A stretch of 25,809 nucleotides of DNA from Campylobacterales bacterium (lineage in GTDB: Bacteria; Campylobacterota; Campylobacteria; Campylobacterales; Hydrogenimonadaceae). The stretch is taken from the NCBI GenBank assembly GCA_027065635.1, contig JAMONQ010000166.1:1-25809 (forward strand), in the 5' to 3' direction. Every line of letters begins with the position of its first letter. The stretch's first letter is position 1. Positions 23,343-25,809 of this stretch are shown in pieces. The notes below the pieces were generated by a model. The model made no database searches and was not told where the DNA came from. It saw nothing but the letters and a program-made list of their open reading frames with translations. The translations under genes and the position numbers were made by a program.

Positions 23343-23825
23343 ATGCTCGTAGGCGGTCCTGCACTCTCGGTCTACTTCGATCTGATCTATTTCAGGCATC
23401 TCTTTTTGGATCTATCCTACCATCTATTGACCTTTCCCTTCGGTGTTTTGCTGGCGGTCATGGCTTTTAGAGCCGCATCAGCGGGAGGAAGGGAGTTGGC
23501 CAAACACGGCAAAAAAGATGCACAGACTCCGAGACTGGAGACGGATACTCTTGTAACCACTGGAATATACGAAAGGATGCGCCATCCGATGCTTTTTGGA
23601 TTGGCACTTCTTCCTATGGCTCTGGCTCTTATAGTGGGTTCGCCTACTTTCATATTCATAGTCGCTCCTTTGGAGATGATCTTTATAGTCGTAATGGTTT
23701 TGACGTTCGAAGAGAGTGAATGCAGAAGAAAGTTCGGAGTCGCTTACGATGAGTATGCAAGCAGGGTTCCGGCCGTCTGCTTTAAAAAGGAGTGCCTGAT
23801 AGAGCTCTTTTCAAAAAAGATGTAG
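23343..23825 (+). CDS. ICMT-like membrane methyltransferase
   Basis: 160 residues, integral membrane protein of the isoprenylcysteine carboxyl methyltransferase/phospholipid methyltransferase group. Evidence: several hydrophobic helices, the motif TTGIYERMRHPMLFG (usual form GiYryvRHPmYlG) and, near the end, FEESECRRKFGVAYDEYASRVP (usual form FEE..L...FG.eY..Y...VP), which together form the SAM-binding C-terminal part. Substrate unknown. The hydrophobic first helix continues upstream of the ATG (RIVLWVVMLVGGP), in a frame that runs unbroken from the glmS stop, so the annotated N-terminus may be too short. Its 3' end carries the T-run of the opposing pdx terminator. Confidence 0.82.
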   Translation: MLVGGPALSVYFDLIYFRHLFLDLSYHLLTFPFGVLLAVMAFRAASAGGRELAKHGKKDAQTPRLETDTLVTTGIYERMRHPMLFGLALLPMALALIVGSPTFIFIVAPLEMIFIVVMVLTFEESECRRKFGVAYDEYASRVPAVCFKKECLIELFSKKM

Positions 23826-23849
23826 CCTGGATAGAGTCATGCGGCTACA
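23813..23849 (-). terminator. Rho-independent terminator of the pdxJ-pdxA unit
   Basis: TGTAGCC (23821-23827) pairs with GGCTACA (23843-23849) around a 15-base loop. On the minus strand the stem is followed by TCTTTTTT, 18 bases past the pdxA stop. The T-run is the complement of the A-run encoding Lys-Lys at the end of the methyltransferase gene; the hairpin itself may also slow plus-strand transcription. Confidence 0.7.
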
Positions 23850-23866
23850 TATATTTGATCCTGGAG

Positions 23867-24817
23867 CTACCATTGCTTCGATCTTTCAAGAGCGAGTTTC
23901 GCCGCGGTGGATACCGCTTCTATATAGCTTTTCAGCGAAACTTCACTTTCTGGAGTGTAGGCGATATCGAATGCGGTTCCATGGTCGACAGAGGTCCTTA
24001 TTATAGGGAGATTCAAGCTGATATTGATACTCTCGTCGAAATAGAGCGCTTTCAAGGGAGCGAGTCCCTGGTCGTGATACATCGCCACCAGATAAGAGTA
24101 TGACTCTCTGGCTCGTGGAGTGAACGCGATGTCCGGAACAAGCGGTCCCTCAAATATCGTGAAATCTCCTTTTTCGGATAGACTCCCGTTAGCCTCTCTT
24201 ATAGCTTCTTCTATGATTTTTTCTTCATCTCCGAGAACACCGTGGTCACCGGCATGGGGATTCAGTCCAAGGACACCTATCCTTTTTGCCGCAGTCTCTT
24301 TATACAGATCGAGAAGAAACTTTACAAGTTTGTCTTTCTGTATCGCTTTGGGGACATCTTTTAGGGGTATATGCTCGGTAAAGAGCGCTACATACAGTTT
24401 ACTGCAGCCAAGTACCATTATCGCATCTTTTTGAAACAGTTCTCTTAGAAACTCGGTATGTCCCTTGAAAGCGAGTCCGGCAAGTTTCCACGCTTCCTTG
24501 TTGACAGGAAGGGTTACTACCGCCTCCGTCTTTTTGGATCTTACGGAGTCGACAGCCTCTTTGAAAGATGCGAAACTGTAGGCTCCCGCTTCTGCCGTCA
24601 CTTTGCCGGGCTCTATCGATGGAGCGGCAAAGGGGGGATTTAGTACTATCTCTTTTGGAACTTCAAGACGCAGCCTTCTTGCCGCCTCTTTTAAAAGATC
24701 CATGCCTGTAAAATAGAAAGGTGTGCAGATCGAGGAGATCTTTTTGTGAGCCTTGAGGGCAATCTCCGGCCCGATGCCGTTTGGATCGCCTATGCTGATC
24801 GCGATTTTTGGTTTCAT
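23867..24817 (-). CDS. pdxA: 4-hydroxythreonine-4-phosphate dehydrogenase
   Basis: NAD-dependent oxidation of 4-hydroxythreonine 4-phosphate to the unstable ketone that PdxJ joins with deoxyxylulose 5-phosphate to form pyridoxine 5'-phosphate. 316 residues with GDPNGIGPE (10-18), the PVNKEAW block and the three metal-binding His in FKGHTE, NPHAGD and MYHDQGL, then SVDHGTAFD. Normal length. Its ATG overlaps the pdxJ stop by four bases, so both steps are coupled. Confidence 0.97.
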   Translation of the reverse strand: MKPKIAISIGDPNGIGPEIALKAHKKISSICTPFYFTGMDLLKEAARRLRLEVPKEIVLNPPFAAPSIEPGKVTAEAGAYSFASFKEAVDSVRSKKTEAVVTLPVNKEAWKLAGLAFKGHTEFLRELFQKDAIMVLGCSKLYVALFTEHIPLKDVPKAIQKDKLVKFLLDLYKETAAKRIGVLGLNPHAGDHGVLGDEEKIIEEAIREANGSLSEKGDFTIFEGPLVPDIAFTPRARESYSYLVAMYHDQGLAPLKALYFDESINISLNLPIIRTSVDHGTAFDIAYTPESEVSLKSYIEAVSTAAKLALERSKQW

Positions 24818-25593
24818 CCAAGAAGTGCCTTCATATCCTTTATCGCCCTTTCGAGCCCGGTATATATACTTCTTGCTATGATACTCTGACCGATATTGAG
24901 CTCTTCAATCGCTTCAATGTTTGCTATCGCCTCTACATTTTCATAATTGAGGCCGTGGCCTGCGGCAACTTTGAGTCCCCTCGATGAGGCATGTTCTGCT
25001 GCGCTTTCAAGAGCCGATAGGCTTTCATCCAGTTTTGTTTTCAGAGTACTGCGCGGAAGCTCGAGCTCTTTTATGGAGTGGTGGGAGCGATCGAGTTGTG
25101 AAAAGAGCATGGCATATATGTTGGCATAGGTTCCTGTATGCAGCTCAATCCATTCGACATCCAGACTATCGGCCGCGGCTATACTCTCCATATCGGGATC
25201 TATAAAGAGAGAAACTTCGATTTCATGGGCATGAAGCCTCTCTATCGCCGATCGGACACTTTTTTCATATTTGACAATATCAAGTCCGCCTTCTGTCGTT
25301 ACCTCCTCTCTTTTTTCCGGTACGAGAGTCGCTCTGTGAGGTTTTAGACGGCAGATTATATCTATGATGTCACTCTGTGTGGAGCACTCCAGATTGACAG
25401 GCAGCCGGCTTCTTTGTACGATGCGAAGAGCATCTTCGTCACATATGTGGCGCCGATCTTCGCGAAGGTGGATCGTAACCTGATCGGCTCCCGCGATCTT
25501 CAAGATTCCAAGAGCGTCGAGGGGATCCGGGTCGTTGACCTTTCTCGCCTCTCTAAGTACCGCTATATGGTCTATATTGACTCCAAGTTTCAT
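24814..25593 (-). CDS. pdxJ: Pyridoxine 5'-phosphate synthase
   Basis: TIM-barrel enzyme forming pyridoxine 5'-phosphate from 1-deoxyxylulose 5-phosphate and 3-amino-2-oxopropyl phosphate. 259 residues. Signatures: LGVNIDHIAVLREAR at the N-terminus, DPDPLDAL, ADQVTIHLREDRRHI, CTQSDI-like ECSTQSDI, LVPEKREEVTTEGGLD, IELHTGTYAN and AGHGLNYEN with the conserved His. AAGGGG lies seven bases before the ATG. First gene of the pdxJ-pdxA pair; its promoter is probably the TATAAT at 25629-25634. Confidence 0.97.
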   Translation of the reverse strand: MKLGVNIDHIAVLREARKVNDPDPLDALGILKIAGADQVTIHLREDRRHICDEDALRIVQRSRLPVNLECSTQSDIIDIICRLKPHRATLVPEKREEVTTEGGLDIVKYEKSVRSAIERLHAHEIEVSLFIDPDMESIAAADSLDVEWIELHTGTYANIYAMLFSQLDRSHHSIKELELPRSTLKTKLDESLSALESAAEHASSRGLKVAAGHGLNYENVEAIANIEAIEELNIGQSIIARSIYTGLERAIKDMKALLG

Positions 25594-25628
25594 AGGCCGC
25601 CCCTTATTGTTTGTATACTTTTCGTGCG

Positions 25629-25634
25629 ATTATA
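25629..25634 (-). promoter_or_regulatory. -10 box for pdxJ-pdxA
   Basis: TATAAT on the minus strand, 35 bases before the pdxJ ATG and 12 bases past the stop of the upstream gene. No -35 of good quality at 16-18 bases; a TTGACA exists but 32 bases away. Confidence 0.5.
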
Positions 25635-25646
25635 TCGTATCCGTCT

Positions 25647-25809
25647 TTATCCGGGAATACTCTCTTTGTCAAGAGTATCAATCAAGAAGAGTCCGCATCG
25701 AACCGGAGAGACAAAAAAGATCTTTTTGCCGGCGGTTTCTTCTTGAGAATCGACGAAGATTACCGTAGGCGACTCCGTTTCGCTATTTTGTCTCCACTCT
25801 GTTTTTTCC
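25647..25809 (-). CDS. C-terminal end of an unrecognised protein (partial)
   Basis: An open frame enters from the right edge and gives 53 residues before TAA. The codon pattern is coding-like and the stretch TVIFVDSQEETAGKKIFFVS followed by PVRCGLFLIDTL alternates hydrophobic strands with polar turns, as at the end of a folded domain. It is too short to identify, and I make no functional call. It lies 53 bases upstream of pdxJ on the same strand, with a -10 box in between. Confidence 0.6.
   Translation of the reverse strand, partial: EKTEWRQNSETESPTVIFVDSQEETAGKKIFFVSPVRCGLFLIDTLDKESIPG

Noticed and set aside
1..25809. CRISPR arrays, tRNA/rRNA genes, insertion sequences, attachment sites
   Set aside because: Read for direct repeats with spacers, cloverleaf-like stretches with CCA ends, transposase motifs and terminal inverted repeats; none was convincing. 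A tRNA or short-repeat scan by program would settle it.

Overview
The window looks like core chromosome of a campylobacterotal (epsilonproteobacterial) bacterium, probably a free-living relative of Sulfurovum, Sulfurimonas or Hydrogenimonas. The basis is gene order as I remember it, not a search. The run clpB / ctpA-purC-purS-purQ-periplasmic protein-plsC matches the Campylobacter jejuni Cj0509-Cj0516 neighbourhood. The run rpmH-rnpA-yidD-yidC-jag-mnmE matches Helicobacter pylori HP1447-HP1452. pdxJ-pdxA is also a typical pair in this group. Moderate GC content, very tight packing and many ATGA or GTGA stop/start overlaps fit. I saw no tRNA, rRNA, insertion sequence, prophage or CRISPR array.

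Layout. (1) Plus strand, 1-5786: a voltage-sensor potassium channel with a built-in RCK domain (5'-truncated by the window edge), a separate soluble RCK protein, gpsA, proA and a lone small ABC ATPase, almost without gaps; then a secreted WD40-like protein with its own -10 box and a possibly leaderless start. (2) Minus strand, 5792-6160: a small secreted c-type cytochrome. (3) Plus, 6308-7189: an eIF2B-alpha/ribose-1,5-bisphosphate-isomerase family protein that lacks the isomerase cysteine. (4) Minus, 11960-7217: ctpA-purC-purS-purQ-BatD-like/SH3 membrane protein-plsC, all overlapping or abutting. (5) Plus, 12242-14818: clpB, with a near-consensus promoter and a strong intrinsic terminator. 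(6) Plus, 14898-16747: a possible 50-residue ORF overlapping a NosD-like beta-helix protein, then a small secreted protein. (7) Plus, 16854-23825: rpmH-rnpA-yidD-yidC-jag-mnmE, then glmS and an ICMT-like membrane methyltransferase. (8) Minus, 25808-23867: the end of an unrecognised gene, then pdxJ-pdxA, closed by a terminator that overlaps the 3' end of the methyltransferase gene on the other strand.

How the genes work together. Block 6-7 makes ribosomal protein L34, the RNase P protein, the membrane insertase with its helper, and the tRNA U34-modifying GTPase: a classic RNA/translation/membrane-biogenesis cluster. Block 4 joins a periplasmic processing protease to three purine-synthesis genes (PurS and PurQ need a PurL encoded elsewhere) and a phospholipid acyltransferase. 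gpsA and plsC both feed phospholipid synthesis; pdxJ and pdxA act late in pyridoxal phosphate synthesis. Most of the window is therefore ordinary. The points most worth checking are the paired RCK proteins, the eIF2B-like protein, two candidate leaderless transcripts, the short ORF before the orphan nosD, and two genes (rnpA and the methyltransferase) whose conserved or hydrophobic N-terminus seems to begin upstream of the first usable start codon.
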